DNA from: an uncultured Saprospiraceae bacterium
Lineage (GTDB): Bacteria; Bacteroidota; Bacteroidia; Chitinophagales; Saprospiraceae
DNA: 63,414 nucleotides
Direction: 5' to 3'
Assembly (NCBI GenBank): GCA_937929835.1
Contig: CALFUU010000026.1
Span: forward strand, 1 to 63,414
Shown: positions 25,687-36,082 of the stretch, one piece after another
Position numbering within the stretch: the stretch's first letter is position 1
Layout: each line of letters begins with the position of its first letter
Notes under the pieces: model-generated
What the model was told of the DNA's origin: nothing
The model's input: the letters and a program-made list of their open reading frames with translations, nothing else
Databases searched by the model: none
Translations under genes and position numbers: made by a program

Positions 25687-26586
25687 ATGGAAGTACTGCG
25701 TGTAGAAAGTCTATCGAAGCACTATGGCCCAATCAAGGCCCTTGATGGACTCAGTTTCACCGTGCAACAAGGACAGATAATGGGACTTCTGGGGCCAAAC
25801 GGGAGTGGAAAGACAACAACACTAGGGATTATCTTAGGCATACTGAATCAAACTTCTGGAAGCTACACGTGGTTCGAAAACAAGTACAATGATAACCATC
25901 GACTGCATATAGGCTCTATACTAGAAACCCCTAACTTCTATCCTTATCTTAATGCAGATGACAACCTTAATATCATACGTCAGATAAAAGGAGTAGATAA
26001 CAAGAACTTTGACGAATTGCTAGAACTTGTTAAGCTTGCAGGCCGAAGAAAGTCAACGTTTAGCTCCTATTCTCTTGGGATGAAGCAAAGACTGGCTATA
26101 GCTGCGACCTTGATAGGAAATCCACAGATCGTCATATTCGATGAGCCTACAAACGGCCTAGATCCTGAAGGAATCGCAGAAGTCAGGTCTATACTTAAAG
26201 AGATAGCCTCGAGAGGAAGGACTGTAATAATGGCTAGTCATATCCTAGATGAGGTAGAAAAAATCTGCTCTCATGTGACAATTATCAAAAAAGGCAAGCT
26301 CTTGTCATCAGGTCCTGTCGGGGCCATAATTAACGATAACATCACCATAGAAATAGGTTCTGAAAACAATGCAGCCTTAATGGAATTTCTAAATGCCTAC
26401 CCTGGCATAAATTCTATTAATAGAACAGACAACAACCATCTAGAATGTACAGCCGATCATGAAATAATTATCGCCGAGATCAACAGTGCAGCAATCAAAT
26501 CTGGAATAAGAATCAACCATCTAGTATCTAGAAAGAGAAGACTCGAAGAGGAGTTTCTTGAAATTGTCAATCAACAAAACAACTAA
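25687..26586 (+). CDS. ABC transporter ATP-binding protein
   Basis: 299 residues. Walker A is GLLGPNGSGKTTTLG, the signature YSLGMKQRLAIAATL, Walker B VIFDEPTNGLDPEG and the H-loop ASHILDEVE. It belongs to the broad ABC-2/antibiotic-immunity type ATPases and has the usual C-terminal extension (about residues 215-299). Its partner permease follows within 11 nt. Substrate unknown. Confidence 0.9.
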   Translation: MEVLRVESLSKHYGPIKALDGLSFTVQQGQIMGLLGPNGSGKTTTLGIILGILNQTSGSYTWFENKYNDNHRLHIGSILETPNFYPYLNADDNLNIIRQIKGVDNKNFDELLELVKLAGRRKSTFSSYSLGMKQRLAIAATLIGNPQIVIFDEPTNGLDPEGIAEVRSILKEIASRGRTVIMASHILDEVEKICSHVTIIKKGKLLSSGPVGAIINDNITIEIGSENNAALMEFLNAYPGINSINRTDNNHLECTADHEIIIAEINSAAIKSGIRINHLVSRKRRLEEEFLEIVNQQNN

Positions 26587-26596
26587 AAGGGAAACA

Positions 26597-27406
26597 ATGA
26601 TCAAGAAATTATTTTTATTAGAATGGTCCAAATTCTCCAAGAATACGGTTATCAATTTGCTGACTACTTTTTTCTTTATATTTCTACCGACTTCACTGTA
26701 TTTCGGGAAATATCTTAAAGACGTATCAGGCAAGCTAAATCTCAATGTCAATATATTAGAGGCACCGCTGATCTGGGACTACTTAGGATATGCTGGCAAC
26801 TGGATCGTTTTCTTTTTTCTAGGTGTACTTGTCATCTATACTATAACTATTGATGTAGTCAACAAAACGATGCGCCAGAATATCATTACTGGATTATCAA
26901 GAAAAGAATACTTTATCAGTAAATTTTTGATCGTACTATTTTACTCTTTCCTTGCAACTATTTACTACTCACTTCTTTCAGTTTCGGTAGCTTGGTTTAA
27001 TACAGAAGACTTTAATCTTTCAGCATTACTTGACAATGAAACAGCAATACCTAGGTTTTGGTTAATGTCATTTGCCTATCTCAATTTTGCTATGTTTCTG
27101 GCTTTCTTGTTCAGAAAATCAGGCATAGCAGTTTTTGTATATCTGACTTATATGATAATAGCCGAGCCACTCCTCAAGCTGCTTATTCAAAAATATGTGA
27201 TAGATAACAAGTACATCAATTATCTTCCTATGAACACTGCAGAAGATCTGATGCCTGCCCCTATCGCCAAAATGGCGGCCAACCTAACTGGCTCGACAGG
27301 ATCAGATGTATTTTTAGAATATGGAGAAGCCTCTATACTGACCGTTATATATGCAGCCCTTTTTCTAGCCTTAACCTATTTTAGTTTCTTAAAAAGAGAC
27401 CTCTAG
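26597..27406 (+). CDS. ABC-2 type permease
   Basis: 269 residues from the ATG at 26597 (MIKKLFLLEWSKF). A longer frame from 26558 overlaps the ATPase and adds a Lys/Thr-rich stretch without homology, so I prefer the later start. Six hydrophobic segments are visible. The N-terminal KLFLLEWSKF amphipathic segment is typical of ABC-2 permeases. Cotranscribed with the ATPase at 25687. Confidence 0.85.
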   Translation: MIKKLFLLEWSKFSKNTVINLLTTFFFIFLPTSLYFGKYLKDVSGKLNLNVNILEAPLIWDYLGYAGNWIVFFFLGVLVIYTITIDVVNKTMRQNIITGLSRKEYFISKFLIVLFYSFLATIYYSLLSVSVAWFNTEDFNLSALLDNETAIPRFWLMSFAYLNFAMFLAFLFRKSGIAVFVYLTYMIIAEPLLKLLIQKYVIDNKYINYLPMNTAEDLMPAPIAKMAANLTGSTGSDVFLEYGEASILTVIYAALFLALTYFSFLKRDL

Positions 27407-27437
27407 CAGTTGTTTCGTTCTATTATATTTATCTTCT

Positions 27438-28322
27438 ATGAGTAAAAATAAATTACGCATTTTAGTTTCAGGAAGCACTGGTCAGTTGGGCCAAGAACTG
27501 AATCACATTGCCACACAATACCCGTCATTCACCTTCGATCTTAAAAACCGAAAAGCACTAGATCTCAGTTCTGAAAAAAGCATCAAGAAAGCACTATCAG
27601 CTCCATATGATTACTTCATAAACGCTGGTGCTTACACAGCTGTAGATAAGGCTGAAAATGATAAAGAAGCTGCCTTCCAAATAAACGCAAAAGCCTTAGA
27701 TCAAATTGGAAAATATGCACAGCCTTCAACAAGAATAATCCATATTTCTACAGACTATGTCTATAATAGTGATCCGAGAAGACCGTTATTAGAATCTGAC
27801 CAAACAAAAGCTAGAGGCGTCTATGCTCAGAGCAAACTTGAAGGGGAAAACTATCTGCTAAAAAGGAGACCAGATGCAATTGTCCTCAGAACCTCCTGGG
27901 TCTACTCTAGCTTCGGCAATAACTTTGTAAAAACGATGCTGAGGCTCGGTCAAGAAAGAGACGAACTAAGTATAGTTGCTGATCAATATGGCACACCCAC
28001 CTATGCAAGAGATATTGCGACAACTATTATGCAGATGATACGCAACTTAGATACTGACACTTACACCCAATCGCCTAAGTCTGGATTATACAACTACGCC
28101 AATATTGGCCTGACCAATTGGGCTGATTTTGCGAAGGCAATATTCAAAATGAAAGGCATATCCTGTCACATTAAGGAAACCACGACCAAAGCATACAATG
28201 CCCCAGCACCCCGGCCTTTATGGAGTATGATGTCCAAAGAGAAAATACAGAGAGATTTCCACATAAAAATCCCATACTGGCAAAAAAGTCTCCAGAGCTG
28301 TCTTCTTGAACTCGACAAGTGA
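27438..28322 (+). CDS. rfbD: dTDP-4-dehydrorhamnose reductase
   Basis: 294 residues. The NAD(P) Rossmann loop is SGSTGQLGQEL, the catalytic Y-x3-K is YAQSK with HISTDYVYN just before it, and TSWVYSSFGNNFVKTML and DQYGTPTYARDIA are family blocks. It makes dTDP-L-rhamnose for cell-surface polysaccharide. The other rml genes are not in this window. A TATATTTA box (one mismatch) sits at 27424-27431, six bases before the ATG. Confidence 0.93.
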   Translation: MSKNKLRILVSGSTGQLGQELNHIATQYPSFTFDLKNRKALDLSSEKSIKKALSAPYDYFINAGAYTAVDKAENDKEAAFQINAKALDQIGKYAQPSTRIIHISTDYVYNSDPRRPLLESDQTKARGVYAQSKLEGENYLLKRRPDAIVLRTSWVYSSFGNNFVKTMLRLGQERDELSIVADQYGTPTYARDIATTIMQMIRNLDTDTYTQSPKSGLYNYANIGLTNWADFAKAIFKMKGISCHIKETTTKAYNAPAPRPLWSMMSKEKIQRDFHIKIPYWQKSLQSCLLELDK

Positions 28323-28375
28323 TAACATAAGTCGACTAAAGTCACTAAATTGAGATAAATGTCTAAGTCTAGCCT

Positions 28376-31060
28376 ATGATATTAAGAAACCTCTTATTAA
28401 TACTGACTTTCATCTCTTTTTCTTTGTCCTGCTATGGTACGCATAACAGGGCTGGCGAGGTGACCTATCGACAGATAGGCCCCTTAACCATCGAGGCTAC
28501 TGTGACTACTTATACGAAAGCTAGTTCTACAGGTGCTGATAGAGATACAATTTTCGTAGAATGGGGAGATGGGCTTTCAGAATTTATATTCCGTTCTAAT
28601 GGGAATGGTGTAGAAATTCCAGGTGAAGACATAAAAGTCAATACGTATATACAACAACATACCTATCCCGCTAACGGTCGCTATACCATTGCTTTTCAAG
28701 ATCCTAATAGAGTTAACAATATAGAGAATGTCAATTTCCCAAATTCAGTTGATGTACCATTCTACGTGCAAACTAGCTTGACACTAATCGAATCACAATT
28801 TCAAGGACCTAATAATTCCGTGATATTACTGCAGCCACCAATAGATTTCGCTTGTGCTGGCCAACCCTTTTTGCACAACCCTAATGCCTTCGATCCTGAT
28901 GGTGACAGTCTCTCTTATGCACTCGTAACTCCATTGCAATCGCAAGGTACTCCTGTCCCGAGGTATGTGAGACCAGATCTTGTATTTCCAGGACCTGGAA
29001 ATATTTTGACCATTGATGAGCAGACTGGAGATGTTCTTTGGGCCAGTCCACCAAACTTGGGTGAATACAATATTGCAATAAGAATAAATGAATACCGAGA
29101 AGGTATATTGCTTAACTCGGTAATACGGGATATGCAGATATTGGTCTTAGGATGTGATGATAATCCCCCGATTATCGAGGTTGCAGAGGAGCTATGTGTT
29201 GTAGCTGGTGAGGTAATAAATATACCAGTCACTGCCATTGATATAGATGATGGACAGCAAGTAAGATTATCCGCAACTGGCGGGCCTTTTCTTCAAGATT
29301 TTTCACCTGCTATTCTAGAAGGTGACTTTGAATTTAGAGATTCACCTCTGACCAGAAACTTTATCTGGGAAACAAAATGTGAGCACATCGCAGATCAATT
29401 TTATACTGTCATATTTAGAGCACAGGACGATAGTAGAGGGGGGACTGGAAATGCAGTATTGAAAACCTTAAGGATTAAAATCTTAGGTCCACCACCAGAA
29501 GACTTACAATCGACACTTAATCCAAACTCGGAATCAATAGGAATCAATTGGCAGAGTCCATACACTTGTGAGGATGCCTTGAATAACTTTTTTCTGGGGT
29601 TTAGAGTCTATCGCAGAATTGGCTCCAACAATTTTGAGAGAGATAGCTGTGAAAATGGCTTGGAAGTCAGAGGTTATGAAGTAATAGCAACTCGTACAAC
29701 TCAGCTAACCAATGGTCGCTATACTTATAATGATACGGAGGTAGCAGAAGGGGCGATATATTGCTATAGGGTTACGGCAACATTTGCTGATCAGACCAGT
29801 ACCAATCAACCATTTAACGTAGTGGAAAGCATCAGCTCAGATGAAATATGCATGCAGTTAAGGCAAGATGTTCCTTTACTTACTAAAGTATCTGTAGATA
29901 TAACTGACGAAACTAATGGTGAAATTGAAGTAAGATGGGTGAAGCCCAAGATATCAGATTTTGACACGAGCGAATTTCCAGGACCTTATCGTTACAGATT
30001 ACTGAGGTCACTAGATGGCATAAACTATAATGAAATCAATCAAATCAGTACAAGCACATTAGGACCAGATATAGAACTGAGCTACCTCGACCAAGGCCTA
30101 GACACCGAGAACAATCAGTATGTCTACGATGTAGAATTTGAAGTTCAGAACCTACCCTACTCTTCTGCTATACCAGCGAGCAGTATGAGGGCAACTTTGA
30201 TTTCTTCTGATAGAACGCAAACCATCACTACAGACTTTGAGGTACCTTGGAGTAACTACAATTATACATTAGAAAGACGAGAAGGAAATAACTTCCAAGC
30301 CATAGAGCAAGGAACTGAACCTAGCTTTACGCTAACCGACTTAGAGAATGATATAGAAAATTGTTACAGAGTACTCGCGTTAGGTTCCTATCAGTTGGAG
30401 CATACACCAGATACTTTATTCAACTATTCGCAAGAAGTATGCGGAGTTCCTCTAGATACAATAGGACCTTGCCCTCCAATAGTATCAGTAGCCAACCCTT
30501 GTGATGATAATGAGCAAGGTGAAGTCATCGATTTTGTAAATATTATTACTTGGGTAGATGACCTTACTTGTCTTGTCGCTGATCTAGCATCCTATAATGT
30601 ATATTATTCTTTAGATAGCCTCTCAGAGCTTATACTTATAGCTGAGACCGATAACAAAGAAATAAGACACTTACCGGATTTTGGTATAAATGGATGCTAT
30701 TATGTATCCTCCATAGATAGTCTAGGAAATGAAGGACCGCTGAGTGAACCAATATGCGTCCCCAACTGTCCTATATATGTCTTACCGAATACCTTCACAC
30801 CAAATGGTGATGGAGATAATGACACATACATTCCTCGTGAAAATAAGTTTGTAGCGAGTGTAGATTTTGTGGTGTATAACAGGTGGGGAAATGAGTTATA
30901 TCAAACTTCAGATCCACAGTTGAACTGGGATGGCAAAGACAAAAAGGGAAATGATTTAGACCCGGGGACGTTTTATTATGTGTGTCGGGTATTTGAAAAT
31001 GAAGGCTCTGGGGTTGCAGAATATGCTATCCTCGAGGGCTATGTACAAATATTTAGATAA
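28376..31060 (+). CDS. Large secreted multidomain protein with gliding-motility C-terminal (T9SS) domain
   Basis: 894 residues. Residues 1-21 are a signal peptide. The N-terminal half begins GTHNRAGEVTYRQIGPLTIE and holds PKD-like blocks (for example FDPDGDSLSYALVTP); several fibronectin-III-like units follow. The last 80 residues carry the type IX secretion C-terminal domain: LPNTFTPNGDGDNDTY, then VYNRWGNELYQT and WDGKDKKGNDLDPGTFYY, ending GYVQIFR. So it is exported by T9SS and displayed or released at the cell surface. No catalytic domain is recognised. It shares one base with the following riboflavin synthase gene (TAATG). Confidence 0.9.
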   Translation: MILRNLLLILTFISFSLSCYGTHNRAGEVTYRQIGPLTIEATVTTYTKASSTGADRDTIFVEWGDGLSEFIFRSNGNGVEIPGEDIKVNTYIQQHTYPANGRYTIAFQDPNRVNNIENVNFPNSVDVPFYVQTSLTLIESQFQGPNNSVILLQPPIDFACAGQPFLHNPNAFDPDGDSLSYALVTPLQSQGTPVPRYVRPDLVFPGPGNILTIDEQTGDVLWASPPNLGEYNIAIRINEYREGILLNSVIRDMQILVLGCDDNPPIIEVAEELCVVAGEVINIPVTAIDIDDGQQVRLSATGGPFLQDFSPAILEGDFEFRDSPLTRNFIWETKCEHIADQFYTVIFRAQDDSRGGTGNAVLKTLRIKILGPPPEDLQSTLNPNSESIGINWQSPYTCEDALNNFFLGFRVYRRIGSNNFERDSCENGLEVRGYEVIATRTTQLTNGRYTYNDTEVAEGAIYCYRVTATFADQTSTNQPFNVVESISSDEICMQLRQDVPLLTKVSVDITDETNGEIEVRWVKPKISDFDTSEFPGPYRYRLLRSLDGINYNEINQISTSTLGPDIELSYLDQGLDTENNQYVYDVEFEVQNLPYSSAIPASSMRATLISSDRTQTITTDFEVPWSNYNYTLERREGNNFQAIEQGTEPSFTLTDLENDIENCYRVLALGSYQLEHTPDTLFNYSQEVCGVPLDTIGPCPPIVSVANPCDDNEQGEVIDFVNIITWVDDLTCLVADLASYNVYYSLDSLSELILIAETDNKEIRHLPDFGINGCYYVSSIDSLGNEGPLSEPICVPNCPIYVLPNTFTPNGDGDNDTYIPRENKFVASVDFVVYNRWGNELYQTSDPQLNWDGKDKKGNDLDPGTFYYVCRVFENEGSGVAEYAILEGYVQIFR

Positions 31061-31656
31061 TGTTTTCAGGAATTGTAGAGGGTACAACGCGTGTTGTGGA
31101 TATCGAAGAAAAAGGAACCAACTTGATCTTCACTTTCGAGAATAAATTTGATGAGAAACTTTATATCGACCAGAGCATAGCGCATAACGGCGTCTGTCTT
31201 ACTGTGATTGATTTCGATGATAAGATCTACAGAGTTGAAGCCATTAAAGAGTCACTGGACAGGTCTAATCTTGGTCAGCTTGAAAAGCAATCTGTAGTGA
31301 ATCTAGAGAGATGTATCCAGATGCACACCAGGCTCGATGGACATATGGTACAAGGTCATGTTGACTGTGCAGCCCATATGGTAGGTGAGGCCAAGGATGA
31401 GGAAGGCAGTTGGGTTTTTACATTTAAGTACCCAGAGGATTATTCCAACCTAATTATAGAGAAAGGCTCCATAACAATTAATGGCATCAGCCTGACCGTA
31501 GTAGAAGTTACAGAGGATACAGTTAGTGTAGCCATTATACCCTACACTTATGAACACACTAATTTGAAACATCTTAAGGACAAGGATATGGTCAATTTGG
31601 AGTTCGACATTATCGGCAAGTATGTTGTCAAGTATCTTGAACGAACTAAAAGATAA
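31060..31656 (+). CDS. ribE: Riboflavin synthase (alpha subunit)
   Basis: 198 residues made of two lumazine-binding repeats, about residues 1-95 and 96-190. Both begin with the family pattern, MFSGIVEG at the first and HMVQGHVDCAAHM in the second, followed by the NGISLTVVEV strand. It converts two 6,7-dimethyl-8-ribityllumazines to riboflavin. No FMN riboswitch is seen; the gene relies on the upstream transcription unit. A bidirectional terminator follows. Confidence 0.95.
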   Translation: MFSGIVEGTTRVVDIEEKGTNLIFTFENKFDEKLYIDQSIAHNGVCLTVIDFDDKIYRVEAIKESLDRSNLGQLEKQSVVNLERCIQMHTRLDGHMVQGHVDCAAHMVGEAKDEEGSWVFTFKYPEDYSNLIIEKGSITINGISLTVVEVTEDTVSVAIIPYTYEHTNLKHLKDKDMVNLEFDIIGKYVVKYLERTKR

Positions 31657-31694
31657 TTTATCCAGTCTGTTATCTTTTTTCAAAAATTTAAGCC

Positions 31695-31737
31695 AAAAAA
31701 AACCTGATTAGCAAAATTGCTAATCAGGTTTTTTTTA
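31695..31737. terminator. Bidirectional intrinsic terminator between ribE and rpoC
   Basis: A perfect 14-bp stem (arms 31701-31714 and 31717-31730, outer base A pairing with T) closes on a 2-nt loop. It is extended by an A-run on the left and a T-run on the right, so it can end transcription from both directions. It separates ribE (plus) from the end of the rpoBC operon (minus). Confidence 0.93.
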
Positions 31738-31755
31738 TTCTATACAAGAGAAATT

Positions 31756-34700
31756 TTATTCTCCTGGTTCTAACTCTGCTTCTTCAGAATCTGACATTAC
31801 CATATCTGGATGAGAAGTGATCTCAACAGGTTTTACAAGTAGATTTCTGAACTCTCTTAGACCCGTACCTGCTGGAATTCTCTTTCCTGCAATTACATTC
31901 TCTTTCAAGCCCATTAGCGTATCTACTTTAGCTCCTATTGCAGCCGTACTAAGCACCTTAGTTGTTTCCTGGAACGATGCCGCAGATATCCAACTCTCAA
32001 CACCTAGTGAAGATTTGGTAATACCCTGTAAGAGTGGCTTAGAAGTTGCAGAAACTGCATCTCTAAATTCTACCAATTTCTTATCATTTCTCTTCAAGAA
32101 TGAATTCTCTTCACGCAACTGTCTTAGCGTTACAAGCATACCTTGCTTCAACTTTACTGACTCGCCTGCTTCTTCCACGATCTTCTTATCGAAGATCCAA
32201 TCATTCATAGCGAGGAACTTAAATCTGTCAACAGCCTCTCCTTCTAAGAAGGTAGTATCTCCCGGATCTTCTATTTCAACCCTTCTCATCATCTGGCGAG
32301 CAATCACCTCAATGTGCTTATCATTTATGCCAATACCTTGAGATCTATAAACTTCTTGGATACCATTTACGAGATATTGCTGTACAGCAAATGGTCCCAT
32401 AATATTCAAGATATCAAATGGTGAAGTAGCTCCTTCAGATAGTTTAGTACCCGCTCTTACGAAGTCACCATCTTGTACGAGCATCAACTTACCTTTCTTG
32501 ATAAGATACTTTCGCTTCTGATTTGTCTTTTCATCGAAGACAAAGACTTCTTGATTTCCTCTCTTTACTTTACCAAAAGATACGATACCGTCAATCTCAG
32601 AGACTACAGCTGGATTCGTAGGATTACGAGCCTCGAAAAGCTCTGTCACTCTCGGAAGACCACCGGTGATATCCTGAATCTGCCCACCCGCTCTTGGTAT
32701 CTTAGCAAGCTTGTCGCCTGGCACTACTTCTTGTCCATCTTGAACTGAAAGATAAGCACCTACTGGCATTGTATAAGATTTCAATTCTTCACCAGAAGGA
32801 GAAATAACCTTTATCTGAGGGATAAGTTTCTTGTTTTTAGACTCTACAATTACCAAATCCTCATTACCTGTCTGGTCGTCTCTTTCTCTTCTGAAAGTAA
32901 CTAACTCCTCTAGACCTTCAAACTTCACAAGACCACCGACCTCAGAAAGAATTACCGCGTTAAATGGATCCCATTGGCTAATCAAGTCTCCTTTCTTAAT
33001 CTTTTGCTTATCCTTTATGTGTAGCGTAGATCCATACTGGATAAAGAACGTTGTGAGCAGTTTATTAGATTCTGGATCATAAAGTCTTACCTCTCCTGAT
33101 CTAGACAAAACTACTTTATTCTTAGTACCATTTTCTGTAAAATCTACTGTCTCTATGTTATCAAACTCTGCTACACCATCGTGCTTAGAAATAGTTTCTG
33201 ATTCTGCCTTCGATACAGATGCGATACCACCCACGTGGAAGGTTCTTAGTGTCAATTGTGTACCTGGCTCACCAATACTTTGTGCGGCTATAATTCCTAC
33301 AGCATCACCCTTTTCAGCAATTCTGTTGGTGGCTAAGTTCTTACCATAACACTTGCCACATACACCAGAAGTTGTTTCACAAGTCAATACTGATCTTATT
33401 TTTAACTTCTCGATTCCAGCTTCCTCTATCATCTTAGATGTCGGAATATCTATGTATGATCCAGCTTCAAGAATCACTTCTTCCGTCTCTGGATGGAATA
33501 CATCATTCAATACAAATCTACCTTCGATTCTCGCTGATAGGGTTTCGACAACTTTATCATTTTCAATAAAGGCAGTTATCGCAATACCTCTTAAAGTATC
33601 ACAGTCTTCATCCGTGATAATAACATCCTGAGATACATCTACTAATCTCCTCGTCAAGTAACCCGCATCGGCCGTTTTTAAGGCGGTATCGGCAAGACCT
33701 TTTCTCGCACCGTGAGTAGAGATAAAGTAATCTTGAACTGATAATCCTTCCAAGAAATTAGAAAGAATTGGGTTCTCAATTATCGAAGCCCCAGCATCTC
33801 CTGACTTCTTAGGCTTAGCCATCAGTCCTCTCAATCCACACAACTGCTTGATCTGCGCTCTAGATCCCCTGGCTCCAGAATCAAGCATCATATACACTGA
33901 ATTGAACCCTTGCTTGTGTTCCTTCAGCTCAGTCATAAGATTTTCTGTAATCTTATTATCGGCAAATGTCCACTTATCGATGACTTGGTTATATCGTTCA
34001 TTAGGCGTAATGAGACCCATATTGTAGTTGTCCCATACCTCATCGACCTCCGTCTGTGCATCCAATAGTGTTTGCTCTCTCTGCGTAGGATTGATAAGAT
34101 CTCCTAAGTTGAAAGACAATCCACCTTTGAATGACCAGTAGAAACCAAGTGTCTTGATTTTATCTAAGAACTCAGCAGTCGTTGGAAAATCTGTTCTCTT
34201 AATGATATCAGATATAACCAACTTCAGGTTCTTCTTCGTCAATAGTGTATTAATGAAAGGTGTCCCTTCCGGTCTCATCTCATTGAATAGAACCCTACCC
34301 ACAGTAGTTTCTACAAGATCTCTCTTCAGTTCACCATCTTCTCCATCAACGAGTACTCTTACTTTGATACCGTTGTGCAGTTTGTATCTACCTTCGTTAT
34401 AAGCAATAACTACTTCCTCTGGAGAATAGAATAATCTCTGCTTTCCATCCACACCGTGCTTTTGTGCTGGGTGCTCTTTTGTCAAGTAGTATAGGCCTAA
34501 TACCATATCCTGAGATGGTAGCGTTATCGGCGTACCATTCTGTGGATTCAACATATTGTGTGCTGATAGCATCAACACTTGAGCTTCTAAGATTGCTGCA
34601 TGGCTCAATGGAACGTGTACGGCCATCTGATCCCCGTCAAAATCGGCGTTGAATGCACCTGTTACTAGCGGGTGGAGTTGGATAGCTTTTCCTTCTACCA

Positions 34701-36063
34701 ACTTTGGTTGGAAAGCTTGAATAGAAAGTCTGTGCAGCGTCGGGGCTCTATTGAGTAAGATCGGGTGACCTTTCAAAAGGTTCTCCAGTATCTCCCAGAT
34801 AACAGGGTCTTTTCTATCGACTAGCTTTTTCGCCGACTTTACCGTCTTGACGATTCCTCTTTCAATAAGCTTTCTAATAACGAAAGGCTTAAAGAGTTCT
34901 GCGGCCATTCCTTTCGGCAATCCACATTCGTGCAACATCAAGTCTGGCCCTACAACAATTACAGATCTTCCAGAGTAATCTACCCTTTTTCCGAGCAGAT
35001 TTTGTCTAAATCGACCTTGCTTTCCTTTTAGGATATCACTTAATGACTTTAGTGAACGACCACCTTCTGCTTTTACTGCATTCGATTTTCTTGAGTTGTC
35101 AAAAAGAGAATCAACTGCTTCTTGAAGCATTCTCTTTTCATTTCTCAAGATGACTTCTGGTGCTTTTATTTCCAAAAGTCTCTTTAGTCTGTTATTTCTG
35201 ATAATTACCCTTCTATAAAGGTCATTCAAATCAGAACTCGCAAATCTACCCCCATCCAAAGGAACCAATGGTCTTAACTCTGGTGGTATAATCGGTAGAT
35301 ATTCGATGATAGCCCACTCTGGTCTATTATCTATTCTTGATTGTCCATCTCTAAACAATTCTACAACTCTTAACCTCTTAAGTGCCTCTGACTTTCTTTG
35401 CTGTGAAGTTTCGTTTGCTGCTTGATGTCTTAACTGGTAAGACAACTCATCTAACTTCAATCTTTCTAACAATTCCTTTACAGCCTCTGCACCCATCTTA
35501 GCGATGAACTTTTGAGGATCAGAATCATCTAACTGCTGATTCCCTTCTGGAAGAGAATCTAATATCTCGAAGTACTCTTCTTCTGTAAACAAGTCTTTGA
35601 CTGCAATCTCCTCTTCCTTCACACCAGGCTGAATCACAGCATAGCGTTCGTAGTAGATGATAGACTCTAATTTCTTAGAAGAAATACCGAGAAGGTAGCC
35701 TATCTTATTAGGCAAAGATTTAAAGAACCAAATGTGTACAACTGGGACAACCAATTTGATGTGCCCCATTCTCTCTCTCCTAACTTTCTTCTCTGTTACC
35801 TCTACACCACATCTATCACACACTATTCCTTTGTATCTGATTCTTTTGTACTTACCGCAGTAGCACTCATAATCTTTTACAGGTCCAAATATTCTTTCAC
35901 AGAACAAACCATCTCTTTCTGGCTTGTACGTTCTGTAGTTGATTGTTTCAGGCTTCAGCACCTCTCCATATGATCTTTCTAATATATCATCAGGTGAAGT
36001 AAGACAAATCGTGATTTTGTCAAAAGAGTTCTGAGTCTGATTACTATTACGCTTAAATGGCAT
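31756..36063 (-). CDS. rpoC: DNA-directed RNA polymerase beta' subunit
   Basis: 1435 residues, full length for this phylum. Near the N-terminus the zinc site is [13 protein letters not shown] with VCDRCG. The active-site loop [16 protein letters not shown] carries the three catalytic Asp residues. A second zinc site is [13 protein letters not shown]. The trigger loop region includes [13 protein letters not shown]. It ends [10 protein letters not shown]. It lies 19 nt after rpoB and is cotranscribed with it. No odd truncation or insertion was seen. Confidence 0.97.
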   Translation of the reverse strand: MPFKRNSNQTQNSFDKITICLTSPDDILERSYGEVLKPETINYRTYKPERDGLFCERIFGPVKDYECYCGKYKRIRYKGIVCDRCGVEVTEKKVRRERMGHIKLVVPVVHIWFFKSLPNKIGYLLGISSKKLESIIYYERYAVIQPGVKEEEIAVKDLFTEEEYFEILDSLPEGNQQLDDSDPQKFIAKMGAEAVKELLERLKLDELSYQLRHQAANETSQQRKSEALKRLRVVELFRDGQSRIDNRPEWAIIEYLPIIPPELRPLVPLDGGRFASSDLNDLYRRVIIRNNRLKRLLEIKAPEVILRNEKRMLQEAVDSLFDNSRKSNAVKAEGGRSLKSLSDILKGKQGRFRQNLLGKRVDYSGRSVIVVGPDLMLHECGLPKGMAAELFKPFVIRKLIERGIVKTVKSAKKLVDRKDPVIWEILENLLKGHPILLNRAPTLHRLSIQAFQPKLVEGKAIQLHPLVTGAFNADFDGDQMAVHVPLSHAAILEAQVLMLSAHNMLNPQNGTPITLPSQDMVLGLYYLTKEHPAQKHGVDGKQRLFYSPEEVVIAYNEGRYKLHNGIKVRVLVDGEDGELKRDLVETTVGRVLFNEMRPEGTPFINTLLTKKNLKLVISDIIKRTDFPTTAEFLDKIKTLGFYWSFKGGLSFNLGDLINPTQREQTLLDAQTEVDEVWDNYNMGLITPNERYNQVIDKWTFADNKITENLMTELKEHKQGFNSVYMMLDSGARGSRAQIKQLCGLRGLMAKPKKSGDAGASIIENPILSNFLEGLSVQDYFISTHGARKGLADTALKTADAGYLTRRLVDVSQDVIITDEDCDTLRGIAITAFIENDKVVETLSARIEGRFVLNDVFHPETEEVILEAGSYIDIPTSKMIEEAGIEKLKIRSVLTCETTSGVCGKCYGKNLATNRIAEKGDAVGIIAAQSIGEPGTQLTLRTFHVGGIASVSKAESETISKHDGVAEFDNIETVDFTENGTKNKVVLSRSGEVRLYDPESNKLLTTFFIQYGSTLHIKDKQKIKKGDLISQWDPFNAVILSEVGGLVKFEGLEELVTFRRERDDQTGNEDLVIVESKNKKLIPQIKVISPSGEELKSYTMPVGAYLSVQDGQEVVPGDKLAKIPRAGGQIQDITGGLPRVTELFEARNPTNPAVVSEIDGIVSFGKVKRGNQEVFVFDEKTNQKRKYLIKKGKLMLVQDGDFVRAGTKLSEGATSPFDILNIMGPFAVQQYLVNGIQEVYRSQGIGINDKHIEVIARQMMRRVEIEDPGDTTFLEGEAVDRFKFLAMNDWIFDKKIVEEAGESVKLKQGMLVTLRQLREENSFLKRNDKKLVEFRDAVSATSKPLLQGITKSSLGVESWISAASFQETTKVLSTAAIGAKVDTLMGLKENVIAGKRIPAGTGLREFRNLLVKPVEITSHPDMVMSDSEEAELEPGE

Positions 36064-36082
36064 CTATGTTTGGATTGAAGTT

